Positions 12,262 to 24,439 are shown, counted from the stretch's first letter. The stretch is DNA of 64,000 nt from Cryptomeria japonica (GCF_030272615.1 NC_081406.1:262786624-262850623); one strand, 5' to 3'. Program-made: numbers and translations. The notes: a model not told the origin generated them from the sequence alone.

Positions 12262-13145
12262 CATATTCTTCCTTTCTATAACTCCATTTTTCTAAGGGGT
12301 TCTTGGGGCAAAAATATGTCTTCTAATTCCATATTTTTCACAAAAATTATCAAATTTATTTTAAGTATACTCTCCTCCTCTATCAAATCTCAAACACTTG
12401 ATTTTAGCATCTACTTGATTCTCAACCATTGACTTGATTACTTTAAACCTTTCAAAAGATTCAGATTGCTCTTTCAATAATTTAACCCATGTCACCCTAG
12501 AGTAATCATCAATAAGTAACATAAAATGCCTTTCACCATTGAGTCATCTTGTCCTTATAGGCCCACAAAGATCTGTGTGAATCATCTCCAAGGGTTTTGA
12601 AGTAGAATATTCATTGTTCTCGAGTCACCTCTTTGTTTGATTTCCTAGTTGACATTCCCTACACACAATATCAGTAGGTTTGATAATCCTCGATAAATCT
12701 CTCATAGCTTCAGTATTATTGATCTTTATTATGTTATTAAAATTAAAATTTCCAATCCTCTTGTGTCATAACCAACATTCACTGTTGTGTGTCAAAAAAT
12801 ATATGCTTCCACTCTTGTACTTTATGTAGTAAACATTTCCACTTGTCCTAATACCTTCTACTACCATTCTCCCAGTTTTTCCTTTTGTAATTACACATCT
12901 AGTCTAATTGAATTAAACTTCATAGCCTTTATTGCACATCTGACTAACACTCAATAAACTATGTCTGAAATCTTCAAAATAATAAACATCATCAATTTTA
13001 TGATTATCATCAATTGAGATACTTCATATTCCACAAATAGGTGCAACTTCTCCTACAAATTTCATTAGTCCTCCATCACACTTCTTAAGATTAATGGACT
13101 TATCTTTATCACCAATCATGTGATTTGAACATCTAGAGTTGATGA
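12262..13145 (-). pseudogene. Ty1/copia pol remnant: protease, GAG-preintegrase, integrase
   Basis: Read on the minus strand, in order. A copia protease (about 13145-12890) has WIINSRCSNHMIGDK, where the catalytic motif is normally DSG, and ends LLSVSQMC. A GAG-preintegrase segment (about 12770-12628) has RECQLGNQTKR. The integrase core (about 12595-12262) starts MIHTDLCGPI and runs through LLIDDYSRVTWVKLLKEQSE and LRFDRGGEYT to KNGVIER. Reverse transcriptase and RNase H are absent because the frame stops at an inserted LTR (12261). Stops and the altered protease and integrase residues show a dead copy. Its gag lies to the right at 13146-13821 and 17630-18040. Confidence 0.8.
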
Positions 13146-13821
13146 TCCAAGCTCTTCATTCCACTTTAGCATGCAGTGCAGTCTTCTCTCTTGCTAACTT
13201 CTTGTTATTTTCCTTTCCTTTCGGTCTTCTAGACCTATCCCTATTCTTCTCCTCTATAGAAAATAATAGATATTCTTCATTCAAGTCATCACCATCTTCA
13301 TCCTCAAATGAATACATCTCCATTAAACATACGCTCCTTTTCCCTTTATCTCTATCATTTGTCCTTATCATAAATTCATGTCTTCTATATCTACTTTTGT
13401 TTTCATCATCGTCAAATCTTTTGCAATCCTCCTTATACATACATTTAGAAGCATAATGACCAATTATACCACAATTAAAGAATTTCAAGGGTTAATTACC
13501 TTTGTACTTTCAAGTTCCTCTCTTTAGTCTTCTTACAAATTTCACTTCAATCTCATCCAGCTTCTCACTTGCTTTTGTTTCATCTTTTGCTAGCTTTGAG
13601 ACACTAAATGTGTCCTCTTTCTTTTTTCTTTTAATTTCTTCCATCTCTCCAATTTCATAGGTAGATAATGTTCCAATAAGTTGATCAATTGAATAATTAT
13701 TCAAATCATGACATTATTCAATCACACACTTCTTAGGTTTGTAGGGTTTAGTCAATGTCAACAGGATCTTTCTTATGACATGACCTTCTTCTAATGTTTT
13801 ACCAGCACCTCTGATAGCTTC
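13146..13821 (-). pseudogene. Copia gag, C-terminal half (UBN2 end and zinc knuckle)
   Basis: The frames at 13510-13704 and upstream read like the end of a UBN2-type copia gag (EAIRGAGKTLEEGHVI, then IDQLIGTLSTYEIGEMEEIK). The frame at 13156-13488 carries a zinc knuckle FFNCGIIGHYASKC whose first cysteine is now Phe, followed by a charged linker that leads into the protease. The N-terminal half is displaced to 17630-18040 by the insertion at 13822-17629. Confidence 0.75.
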
Positions 13822-14621
13822 TATCATGCCCAAAATTTAGGGCAAAAACGGAACAATTTTTTTTTTAAAACATACTAAATTAATTAACAAGTTCACTCTT
13901 GTGACAAACGTTAATGAAATTTCCATTATTAAATTCGAGCTAATTCTGAAATGAACTAAGCATTGATAAATTGTTAAATTTTAATTGCGGAGAACCTACT
14001 AATTTAATTCTATCTCCAAGAGATATCTAGTCAATAGGTTTATTCAATTAATCAATTTAAAGGAAATAGGAGTGAAAAATTTAATTTATTCTCCCATAAG
14101 ACTATATAGTCTTTTCAATTCTTTTATATTTCTCTTTATAATTTATCCCAAATTAAAATCAGGATTATATAAATATATACATATATACATATTTGAATAT
14201 GCATATATTTATATATTTATAATTTAATTACTTATTCAAAATACTCAAAAATTCATATATGTACATATATATATATACCCATATATATATGGATACATAT
14301 ATATATATATATTATATATTTTGCATAAATGACAAATATTTTAATTCTTAAATTTAAAAAAAACATTATATCTTCCTAAATATTGTTTCATATTTCCCCC
14401 AACCCTAATTAGGGTTCTAATCTCCCCACTTATATATTATCTAATCTAATTAACTTATTTATTTTTAATAACAACTTGCCCTAGCCCCATTCGGCTAGGG
14501 TTTTAAACCATATATTTTTTTTTTAACAGTCAATATTTTTGGCTGGGCCGAAACCCTTAGCGGCCATGGAACCATTTTATCGCAGGTCACGGGAGTTTGG
14601 GAGGCGGGCTGGCCGCGCGCA

Positions 14622-14823
14622 CCACTATGTGAGCTCACAGTGGCGCCGCGACACCACTGTGTGCCCACACAGTGGGTGCCGCTAGCGGCTCCCCACTGTG
14701 TGGCCACACAGTGGCGGCCGTGGCCGTCCACTGTGTGCCCACACAGTGGGAGCCGCAAGCGGCTCCACTGTGTGTGCACACAGTGGGCGCCGCACGACCG
14801 TCCACTGTGCGTACACACAGTGG
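14622..14823. repeat. Array of six 22-bp palindromes
   Basis: Six units each have 10-nt arms CCACTGTGTG and CACACAGTGG around two variable central bases (first unit diverged in the left arm, last has one arm change). Starts are at 14622, 14654, 14693, 14728, 14765 and 14802, so the period is 32-39 bp. The spacers are GC-rich (for example TGCCGCTAGCGGCTC). The array is a GC island in very AT-rich DNA, and each unit could fold into a hairpin or cruciform. Confidence 0.9.
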
Positions 14824-14883
14824 AGTCCGTGGGGACCCAAAACATTTTTTTTTTTAAATTTTTTTTAAAAATATAATATATAA

Positions 14884-14915
<32 letters not shown>

Positions 14916-15063
14916 GTATATATTTATATTTACTTAACTTTTATAATCATAGTTAAAAAGATGAAATTTATTTCAATATATATTTATATAAATTTTTAAA
15001 AGAGAAATTTACATGCAAAATTTTTAAGCTAATTTAATAAAGGGAAAAACATAAAGTTAAATC

Positions 15064-15064
<1 letters not shown>

Positions 15065-15140
<76 letters not shown>
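15065..15140. repeat. AT dinucleotide microsatellite
   Basis: An uninterrupted run of about 75 bp of alternating A and T. Shorter AT runs occur nearby at 14270-14330 and 14875-14925. Confidence 0.95.
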
Positions 15141-15145
<5 letters not shown>

Positions 15146-17629
15146 TAAGCTTCTAAATCAATGTTATCTAAAATACAATTTAGAACACTATTCAAAGATA
15201 CATTATACTTTTTCTGGAAATAAAGAAATTCATTGATTTTTTTTTTCCTAATAAAATATTCAAATAAAACAACTTTTTCCAGTTTAAATACTTAAAATCT
15301 TTCAGTATATATAAACTTCTATTTTGCCTCAAGTAAAAATATAGGTAAAATCTAAATGAAAACAATTCTTTTATTCCTTTCCATAATACAAGAAGCTTTG
15401 CATGCAACCCAAATTAACTTTTCTTTTTCCAAATAAACCAGAAGTAGAAATAACAAGCTTTTTTTTTTTTTAATACATCTCTAAGATATCCTACCAATTT
15501 ACAGAATGTTTTCTCTGAATAGTCAAATAATGAAACTTCAAGTCTACTTCCAAATTTTACAACTAGCTTCTCTTTTTCTATGAAAGAGACATATTTCTAT
15601 AATAACTTAAAACAAACATCTACAACTAAATTCAAGTATCTTCAATAACAATCTTCTGTATCTCTTACATGGTTCTTATTCTCTTTCTTCTGAATTTCCT
15701 GCATAATAGAAAACACACAAATGACCACGGAGTGCTCACCTCCCAGCCTAGGCTAACTGGTAGCCACCCCCGAGCTCGGAGAACCAATTCCTAGATGGGT
15801 AACAAACAGGCAGACACATAGAAAGCAAAACATACAGATATTCCAGACACATTCCCAACCTGGCGTTCACAGCACCACACTTTGGTGATGATCATTTTCA
15901 AAGGGTGGTAGTGGACCAAATACCCTGAGGAGAACTGCAAGTATGAAATAAACAAGAAGCCACCTCATGGCACAATAAAAATATCAAGAATCTCAACCCC
16001 TTAATCCTTATGCCCCCCAAAGGCATTCTAGCCTTATATCCCTCCTTATGACCCCCAATTGCACAAACAGGCCATGCAGTAAGGGTCACACAAAGATCCC
16101 TTGTGATCGCTCTCAAAAGAGAGTCTCTCACTCGAGGGTTGTCACTGCTACCACCCTCAAGATCCTCTTCTCTCCCAAGAGTAAGAGATCTTGAGAAAAC
16201 TCCCAAAACACATCAATTCATAAAACAAAATACCAAAAGATTTTCAAACATAACTTTCAAGAATACAGAATTCTTACACCAACAACTCCCAGACATAAAC
16301 AAGAAGAAGATATTAAAAGTAAAAATTCAAACCAACCTTAATCTGCCCAAAGGTTATTATGATATCTGATGAAGAGCTGCCCAATCCACAATTTTTTTTC
16401 CTTCTACCCTTATTCAATTTTCTCTATTCCATAACCTTATTTTCTTTTACAAATTTTCTTCTGTCTCCAAAAATGGAGAGTGGGTGATTACCCTGCTATT
16501 CCCAAAAATCTCCCTTAAGAAGCTTACTCTCTGAGTTCTCATAGGATTCTAAAAAAAAAAACCAAAAAGAAGAAAGAAAGCAAAAATGCAAAAAGACTCT
16601 CATTCCAAAAGGAAAAATCTTGATTAGATTTAACTTCAATTTTCAATTTTCGCTCAACTCAAAAAAGCCAATTTTAAAAGCGTTAAAAAGATCATTATAA
16701 AGTAGAAACTTGCCTAAAATTACCCCTAACCCCTAGATATACCTTATGGGCTTTAGGAAACCCTATTAAACTACCCCTAGGTGTTCATTTAACCCATTTT
16801 AAACCCCTCTGAAGTTTATTTTCGGGTCAAACATAAATTGACCACCCCAAATATTATATTCCCAAAATATTTTTGACAACACATTATTTTATTTAAGATT
16901 AATTATAATTAAACACTTTCCCACCAAGAGACAAAATAAAATATTTAAATTTAAATACACACGTGTCAAGTGACACTAATAAAATACTTTTACAAAAATA
17001 AAACATGAAATTGTCTCTTGAGGTTTTTACACATTAAAATTTAATTAACACTTAACACTCATGCAGCATATACTGTTATGAATAAAATACAACACAAACG
17101 GGGTGTTGTCTCTCCAAATAGACAAACCCTGGCTTTACGAACATACATAAGTCTAGGTTTGATTCTCCGTAATTTTCCATGGTCACATGGTAATTTCCTG
17201 CGCATCTCAATTTACACATTAGTACTTCCAAATATCCAAATATAATATAATTCAATAATATAACAATGCACATCATCATTTGCATACAATTTTCATCTGC
17301 ACAGATCAAATACATCTTTGTCAAGCAAATTCACATAAGCAATTTTCATCCCAATTCACATAAACTAAACATACATCATAGTTCTATATTCAGAGTAAAG
17401 TCCTGCAATTTCAATAACGACATCTATCATTGCAATATCATTCTATCTAATAATCATGTAGTGTTCTATCTCATAAAGCATGTAAGTAAATCATCAAATC
17501 ATTGCAATGTTATCCAAATCCTGAAATCATAAAAGTTCTAAGTCTCAAAATGCATCAAAATAAAGTATCCATAATAGTCTAAAATATAAAATCCACTGAA
17601 TGTCAGACTGAGTCGAGGTGAGGCCTCAC

Positions 17630-18040
17630 AGCTTATGCAACATCACTCACACTGTGTATGTAGTTCTCAACACCATCATCAACCATCCTTAAACATTCGT
17701 ATTTTTATTTTAGATTCATTACATTGGCTTGCTTTGTCTAACCTTAATATGAATAACATAATTTGTTCCAGATTTACTTAGCTTTCTTCAATCTCTTAGC
17801 CTTACCAAATACTGCACCACTCAAGAAACTGAATATTGTTGTCCTAGCTTTTGCATTAGTCTCATGATTCTTAACTTCATCTAGATTCTGAGGTCCATTC
17901 TATGAAGGCATATAACTAGTCTTGATAATATCCCGGATTCCATTCTACAAAGTTTCCAAATAGGATTCCATCCTATCCTTTCAATAAGAGAATTTTATTC
18001 CATTAAACAAAGGTGCTTTAAGATGAAGTTCATGTGCCAT
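17630..18040 (-). pseudogene. Copia gag, N-terminal half (DUF4219/UBN2 type)
   Basis: From ATG at 18040, 45 nt beyond the primer site, the minus strand reads MAHELHLKAPLFNGIKFSY, then RMESYLETL and ETNAKARTTIFSFLSG. These resemble the conserved start of copia gag (PLFDGTNYSxWKxRM type). Several in-frame stops occur. The frame is interrupted at 17629 by the 3.8-kb insert and continues at 13821. Together with 12262-13821 this forms copia element 'B'. Confidence 0.75.
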
Positions 18041-18084
18041 TCTAGATCTACCTCAAGAGGTTAAGCTTTCCAAGGAGGAACCTT

Positions 18085-18096
18085 GCTCTAATACCA
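18085..18096 (-). promoter_or_regulatory. Primer binding site of copia element B
   Basis: Minus strand TGGTATTAGAGC, one base different from the tRNA-iMet complement, four to five bases from the LTR end at 18102. Confidence 0.7.
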
Positions 18097-18101
18097 ATTT
18101 T

Positions 18102-18553
18102 TGAACCCATAATAGGATTGAGAGGGAGGGGTGAATCAGTATGGAACTTAAAAACAAATCAATTATAAATAACATCTAACCATTCTACAACAATACTAAA
18201 AACACATCAACCATTAACACATGAACACCATATTTACATGGAAAACCCAAACAAGGAAAAACCACAGTGAGAATCAAACTCACAAACTGCTTAGTCGATT
18301 GACCTCTTCTGTGTCGATCTACTCACTACTTGTTGGTTGACCTCTTGTGTGTCGGTCTACTCACTGCTTGTCGGTTGACCTCTTGTGTGTCGGTCTACTC
18401 ACTACTTGCCTTGTCTACACATTGCTTAACCAATTAACCTTTGTATACCGGTCTACTTACTGTCAATAGATTGTGAAGACTTGGAAGATGATGTTGCCAA
18501 CAATGACAACCATATCATTCACCGGTCATACAAAATGCACCAAAATGCCAACA
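18102..18553 (-). mobile_element. Chimeric LTR: B-type left part, D-type right part
   Basis: 18102-18286 matches the B-type LTR start at 61236-61420 (about 95% by eye). 18287-18553 instead matches the right end of the D-type LTR at 58634-59975, including the same 38-bp minisatellite. The chimera has a primer site on its left and a polypurine tract on its right, so it is the 5' LTR remnant of B and the 3' LTR remnant of D at once. A deletion or recombination that fused the two LTRs is the simplest cause. Confidence 0.7.
18288..18405. repeat. Three-copy 38-bp minisatellite inside the LTR
   Basis: Tandem units built on TCGGTTGACCTC ... GTCGGTCTACTCACT, three copies with few changes. Related units occur at about 59727-59840 and, inverted, at 59978-60110. 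Each unit holds TTGACC, a W-box-like core, but no function is shown. Confidence 0.8.
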
Positions 18554-18566
18554 AACTCCCCCTTTG
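18554..18566 (-). promoter_or_regulatory. Polypurine tract of element D
   Basis: Minus strand AAAGGGGGAGTT lies directly beside the LTR end (CCAACA), inside TTTGGCATTGGTGGCAA in plus sense. This is the form I know from SIRE-like elements. A second similar tract lies at 18638-18652. Confidence 0.75.
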
Positions 18567-18683
18567 GCATTGGTGGCAAATACTACAAAAATGTGTTGGT
18601 TCTGGCCCCTGTTTCTGACAATGTACAAGTCTCCAAAACTCCCCCTTTCGCCATCAATGGTAAAGACTATACAAAATAATTTG

Positions 18684-20143
18684 TCAAAGTAAAGCAAGAA
18701 GGTCCTTGAAATTTTCTTGAGCTACTTTCAAAGAGGATTCCCATGAAGATTTTACATGTTTCATGGTGGTGAAGTGTCCATGTATAACTGCTATAAAAAC
18801 CTCCATATCATCAACTATCTTGCACTCAGGTTCACTTATGAGGTGGTATGCTTCTTTAATGTTCATTTGCATGAAGTCAATAATTGGTGCCAAATAGAAC
18901 TGTAGCTCTAACAAACTAAGACCTCGGTTGTCCTCTTCTTCTTTCAACCTTTTGATCTCATGGTTAAGCTTTTTGACCTTGCTAGTAAAGGTTGATGTTG
19001 AACTGGTAAGAGGATCAAAAGAACTTATCAGATCTTGAATTTCTTTTTGAGTCTGATTTCTTTTGTCTTCTAGATCTCTGATTAAACCGGTAAAACTTGA
19101 AGATTTAACCAGTAATTGACCAACTTCCTGAAGTATAAGGGAAACTTTTCCAACTGATATTTGTTCCATTAAATTTTATCCTCTCTTTGATTCATATTGC
19201 CTTCCTGCAACCTTCTCCAAATCGGTTTCCTCCGAACCAATTGTTGTAACAAGAGTACTCAACTAATCAATGATGGGGGCATTATCATCAACAACAATGT
19301 CAAGAATTAGGTCAGAGATAATTGTCTTGGCAGAATTGACAATTCTTTCCTTCTTTTTCTTCGCTCTTAATTTAGCCTTTTCATCTTGAATTTTCAGTTT
19401 TTCTAAGACTTTCATCAACTGCTTAGGAGTCATTTTATTTATATCAATGACCCATTCTCCCTCTTATTCCTCCTCTGTTTCATCTTCCTTTTCTGCAGTC
19501 TCAACCTTTGAACTAGTTGTGGTGATGATTTTTACCTTCTTCTTTTCACTTTCATTTTCTAAGTCTAACTTCCTCTTTGTCAAAAGAATATCCATCATTG
19601 CTTTCTTATCCTCTAATTTCTTCTCTTCCTCTTTGCCTTCTTCTGACAGAATGGGATTTAGTGTCAATGAAGTTCTGTGAGGTGTATCCTCATAAGGAAT
19701 GTCTTCAACTATCACTTCATCTTGACTGGAAGCTTAGTTTGATCAGCTTCCTTCACCGGTGTAGTGTGAACTGGTTGCTCAACATATTTTTTCAGATTGG
19801 GAGTGTCTAACACAACATTTCCTATGATCTCATTAACTGAGAAGATATCAAAACCTTTAGTAGAGTCTTTTTCCTTACCTTTTTCTTTCCTGTTTTGTTT
19901 CCTTAGCTATTTCTTCTTCAACTTCCTTTTGCTGATTCATGATTTTCTTCCACAAGGAAACACCTTCTTTGTGCACTACTTCAAATTCACCTAATGCCAC
20001 TCTCCCAATTCAATTTCTTACCTTGAAATGTTGAATTCATGCTTCAGCCACTATTGAAGCTTGATCAAGATCTAAATCATGTTGCACTTCCATGAGTGCT
20101 TTTATTCTGTGTTCTTTCTCAACAGCCAGAGCTATTTTCCATC
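18684..20143 (-). pseudogene. SIRE-like ORF2, C-terminal half, coiled-coil
   Basis: This is the second half of a reading frame that starts at 45278. The join is seen in the sequence: ...DLQDQIEGRW ends at the target duplication near 43513, and KIALAVEKEHRIKALMEVQ continues from 20143. The segment holds Lys/Glu-rich stretches (EEGKEEEKKLEDKKA), a basic tract (KLKIQDEKAKLRAKKKKE) and a C-terminal coiled-coil domain at 18684-19169. That last domain is similar in layout to the frame at 63208-63786 (LLELQFYLAPIIDFM versus LQELQLVLLPRLQIL). It lies between gag and the 3' LTR, where SIRE elements carry an extra ORF, sometimes called envelope-like. I see no membrane segment here. Several stops mark it as dead. 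Confidence 0.65.
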
Positions 20144-21065
20144 TGTTAGTGAACAGATTTGCTCTTTGTTTTTAAATGATTAATTTTAAACTCTGTTACC
20201 TTCTTCTAAGAACAAATGATTCACTGAACAGTTGGGTAAGTGTTTGTTCGAATCACTTCCCTTTGAATTTTTGCCTAGGTATAGCTCCCTATCTAGGTTT
20301 TTCATGAAATGTGTTTTTGTTTTTATTTATATCTAAATGAAAAGCTTTTAACCAGAAAGCGCATAAGGTTGCCTATTTCATTCTTAGATGAAAGGCCATA
20401 ACTTTCCTCATGTCTCATAAATAATGGAAAACTATTTTTTTTAATTTTTCAATACATGTAACTATAGCAACTGAAACAAAGTTCAATATACTTCTTCCAC
20501 CTAAACTAATTAAAGACGAATTGTTTCAAGGAAAATAAATCCGCCTTCAATCATCAATCTTTTCTAGAGTAAACAACACTTTCAAAGGAAATAACATGAG
20601 AAGAATAATGAAATACTGCAATGAAATGATCAATTACTGTTACTTGATCAGACGAACATATGCAAAGACATGTTGTCTATTCGGATTCAAAATACATAGA
20701 TCTTTCTTCTCCCCAAAAACAATATGATCAGATTTCATATATATCTCCTTATGCAACAAAGACAAAAAAATATATCTGCTAATCTTTTTCACCATAGGCT
20801 CCAATCATCTGATTCCTCTTTTTATTAAGAATAGAAAATACCAAAAACCACACTCTAGACGAAGTTCACAAAATTAGTTACCAAAATCTAACCCTTCTAC
20901 CATCTGTTTTACTTAATTTATAGTCTAAACGGGGGCGGTCTCCCTGAAAACTCAACCACTCCCTGATAAAACAATTACGAAACCAACAGGAAGTATTTTG
21001 GGACAGTTGTCCCAAAGTTTTTGCATAACTATAAGAAATGTTTTTGTAAATAAAGAAAACTAGCC

Positions 21066-23963
21066 CTAAGTGGATGCATTATAACATATTTCATCATCAT
21101 CATCTTCTTCGTCTTCGCGGTCGTCATAAGCAGCTGTGAGTTCTTGGATCATTGATTGGCTTGGGACTTTCATTGCATTGAGTTTCGCCTTCGCCACTTC
21201 TTTATTCCATTTGTGTTGTACCATCTTCTCTGAGTGCTTCGACAGTTGATCATTCCCAATGAAAACCATAGATTCGATCCTAGCCACCTTGGTTATATCC
21301 TCCGGTGTGAAACTACTCCTAACTCTGATCTTCTCCATGTTCAACTGAAAAGACTTGACTGCTTCCTGTGTGCTTGACCTGCAGATTCCTAGCTCCCAGT
21401 CATGATCGGGATTAACCACTTTATTATCCTTGACTATACTACTTTGCAAATCTTGGAGTTCATAGACGAAGGTTTTTGCATCTGTAATTACCGACTGAAA
21501 GGTGAGCACCCACCACATGATAGCTTTCTTTAGCATGAAAAGTTGGCATTCATCAGCTACCAGCTTAATTGAATGTTCTATCAGAAATCTGGTAGCCCCA
21601 TACTCTTCGATTTTGGTAAACAGAGGCAGGACATTTTGCCATTTGTGCTCTTCTTTCTCCCACAGTACAAGATGGTTTTGGACTTCAGAAATCAGGCTCT
21701 GTACTTCATCACACAACTTCCGAGAGTCAGTAATGTATTTTTCACCATCTTTGATTACCTGTTCAATCCACTTCTCAACCGCTTCAGCGATGCTCTTAGC
21801 CCATTGAACTTGGTTCATCAACTTCTTGTTTTCCGGAGAAGTTGGGTCAAAATTCTCAATGGAATGGGATATTGGAATTGCTCCAAGGCAACCGATGCTA
21901 TCGATGAACTGAGCCAAAACACTTATGTGTCTTTTAAGTTCTCTTTTCTCCCATCCATCCTTCTCTAACCGGGTAAGCATTTTCTTCGCTGACACTTGGA
22001 AAAAATGGTTATCTGTATCCCTTCTCATCTTTCCCAACGCTACTTTTGTGATTTCAAAATCATCAAAACTGGCCTCTTTGTTCTCATCTTTCAGTTTGTA
22101 AGAAGCAATTTCCGCCGTCCATTTACCAGTTTCTTCGTCATTGTTCAGGTGAGCGGTGGTTTTGAACCTCTTTGGCTTTGGATTCTTCTCGGAGTACTTG
22201 GCAACCATCTCCTGAATTGGAATGGTCACAGGAAGAAAGCTCCTTTTCTTCTTCACTGAGGTTGTTAACCATTTAAGGATCGCAGCGGAACAAGAAGTTC
22301 CTTCAATCATTTTTGGTGGTGGCGTCATTGCCACAGTCACTGTTTGGGAGTCTAGAGCGGAAGCAACCTCACCATCCAAATCTTCAATTTCAAAAATTTG
22401 AGCCTCAAGCACGACATCTTTTACTCCCATATCCATCACCTAGTCCATCTTCCTCTGGGCGACACTACGTGATCAAGTATGCCGAGGGGTACTGAAATCC
22501 AAAGTTGGGCTAGACCTGCATCTAGGCTGAGCCGACTTGATTTCCTTACCTGCACGAATAGGAGCACTGTTAGAAGGACGTTTTGGTGAAGATATATTTC
22601 TTGCAGAAAGGGACTTGGTGCCTAGCTTCATTGCTTTCTTTTTAGCCACCCATGTCACGGTTCTTTCCAGAACTCGTTCGGTTCTCAATTGTATGTCATC
22701 ATTTTCCTCCTCATCCTAATTAATTGGGGGCATTTCAATCTCTGCATGGGCTAAATAACCTGGTTCAAATAGTTCAAGATAATCTTCTTCAAGCCCTTTA
22801 ATGTCTAACCTTATTTGCAAAGAGATAACTTGTTCCAGCACCAATCTCATGTTTTCCCTTTTGAAGACTTCAAGTTCATCTGAACAGTCTTCCTAGAAAT
22901 CTTCTAACTGTGGCATGGGAAGATAAGGCATTAAGCCAAGGCTCCAAGAAAATCCTTTATTGTCAAACCCTTTTCTTTCAGAATACAAAGAGAAATTAAA
23001 ATTTCTAAGGTCTTCACCTATACTTATTGCATCAGACATTGAATTACAAGACAACACTCCCAATTGTATTGGAAAATGACCTTCCCACTTGTCCTTAGGT
23101 TGTGCCTTCTTGACCACGGAAGTCAGTTGTTTGCATACTTCTGTGTATCCTTCTGAAATCTTGTAGGGCATTGTCTTTCTGTAGCATTGGATAGAACTCG
23201 TACACCGAAACATCTTCCTCAGTGGGCTGCTTGGGTATACCCGTTAACTCTTTAACACAGGCCAGACAATACAAAAGATACGAGGACATGAAGAAGTTTT
23301 GTTGAAACTACTTGGCTAGACTCAACTGCTCTCTCATTGAATCAGCAATTAACTTTGCCCAATCCAAATATTGTTTTCCTTCTAGAACTAATTGCACATA
23401 GCAATATATCCAATCATCAAAGCTATAAGCCTCGGCAGAACCTCTGGCTCGATGCAACAAAAGCATCACATCGTGGAGATGTGGCAACATGTGGTTCTTG
23501 TTAGGATTTTTAGGTAGTCTAGAACCAACTCTCTGAGGAACCTTCAACCAGAACTTCGCCACATTATTCCTGTGTCCGGCTCTATCTGCATTGAACTCAC
23601 TAATTGATTGTGTAGGAGAGAAATTTTAAAACTGGTAATCCAATATCTTGAAAACTGAAGCAATTACCTCGCAGTTAATGGCAAGAAGGGTTTCGCCATT
23701 ATCACTCTTAATAGTTTCAGATACAGGGTCATATCTAGCAATACATTCCCGAACCAACTCTGGGCAAGGAATTGTTGAGGAAAGGCTGCGGCTTCTAAAA
23801 GTCCACCACTCAAAATCTCTATACAAAAAGACTTATCAACACCCTTGAACACCCTTTCTTTCAAATCTTCAAGGTTCTCTCCCTTCAGGTCAATATCACT
23901 AACTATGGCTTCTGTGGACGCCAAGCTAAAGACGTTTCCAAACAAGTGCAGGGTGGACTTCAT
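21066..23963 (-). pseudogene. Long reading frame inside the giant LTR (left copy), unknown protein
   Basis: Starting at ATG 23963 (MKSTLHLFGNVFSLASTEA) and ending at TAG near 21066 (...DEICYNAST), about 965 codons. The last 457 codons are fully open. The rest is broken by a frameshift near 23775 and by stops near 23303, 22894, 22730 and 22443. I do not recognise the protein. Visible features: an N-terminal part with NGETLLAINCEVIASVFKI, a Trp/Tyr-rich block (FDDWIYCYVQLVLEGKQYLDWAK), a basic middle (WVAKKKAMKLGTKS), a Lys-rich stretch near KKKRSFLP, and an acidic tail (DDREDEEDDDDE). The right LTR carries the same frame with different lesions, so it was coding before insertion. A candidate intron (donor GTATGA at 24176, acceptor ACAG at 24007) lies just upstream; this is speculative. 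Confidence 0.7.
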
Positions 23964-24439
23964 GATTTCAAAACAAGAAACCTAAATTTGATTGCAGTGA
24001 AACCTTCTGTGTGAGAGAAAATGCAAGGGAAAACACTGGAGAGAATAAGAAAAGACTCACCTTCACAGTTGTATAATCAGATGACGGCTAGCAGCAAGAA
24101 AAACTCTTATCCAAGGATAGCATAAACAAAAATCCAGCAACAAGTAGCAAATACAGAACACAAATGATTTTCATACCTTATTGAGAAAGGTAATGATACA
24201 GACACATTAAATGCAATGATTTCACAATTTCATTCTGAACGCGGCAAATTGGTAGACTAGACCCCCGCACTCATACATTGAATGCATGACGATGTACTTT
24301 AAGAAACTGCCAATTCTCGAAACATTCACTTATTTCAAAAAAGCCAAAGAATAACATCACTTTACAATATGGTTCTGCCTCTCCGTATTTAGCAATAAAT
24401 GCACTTCTCAAAACATTAGAAACCACGGGACCCACCAAC

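Larger units (their letters stand above)
13822..17629. mobile_element. Probable solo LTR (~3.8 kb) inserted in copia gag
   Basis: A copia gag frame stops at 13821 and resumes at 17630, so about 3.8 kb has been inserted. The insert begins TATCATGCCC (possibly a mutated TGTCATGCCC) and ends GGCCTCACA. Flanks GCTTC (13817-13821) and GCTTA (17630-17634) look like a nearly intact 5-bp target duplication. No gag or pol is visible, only short frames, so a solo LTR is the simplest reading; a non-coding non-autonomous element is the alternative. It contains a palindrome array and an AT microsatellite. Confidence 0.5.

Noticed and set aside
14622-14823. Spaced palindromic repeats resembling a CRISPR array
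   Set aside because: Spacers are short, similar to each other and GC-rich, no cas genes exist, and the context is a plant retrotransposon.
14495-14876. Open frames on both strands across the palindrome array
   Set aside because: Created by the repeat itself (no stops in the GC-rich units); both strands are equally open.
21502-22259. Plus-strand frames up to 131 codons opposite the LTR reading frame
   Set aside because: Antisense shadows; the same appear opposite the right LTR copy, and the minus frame explains both.
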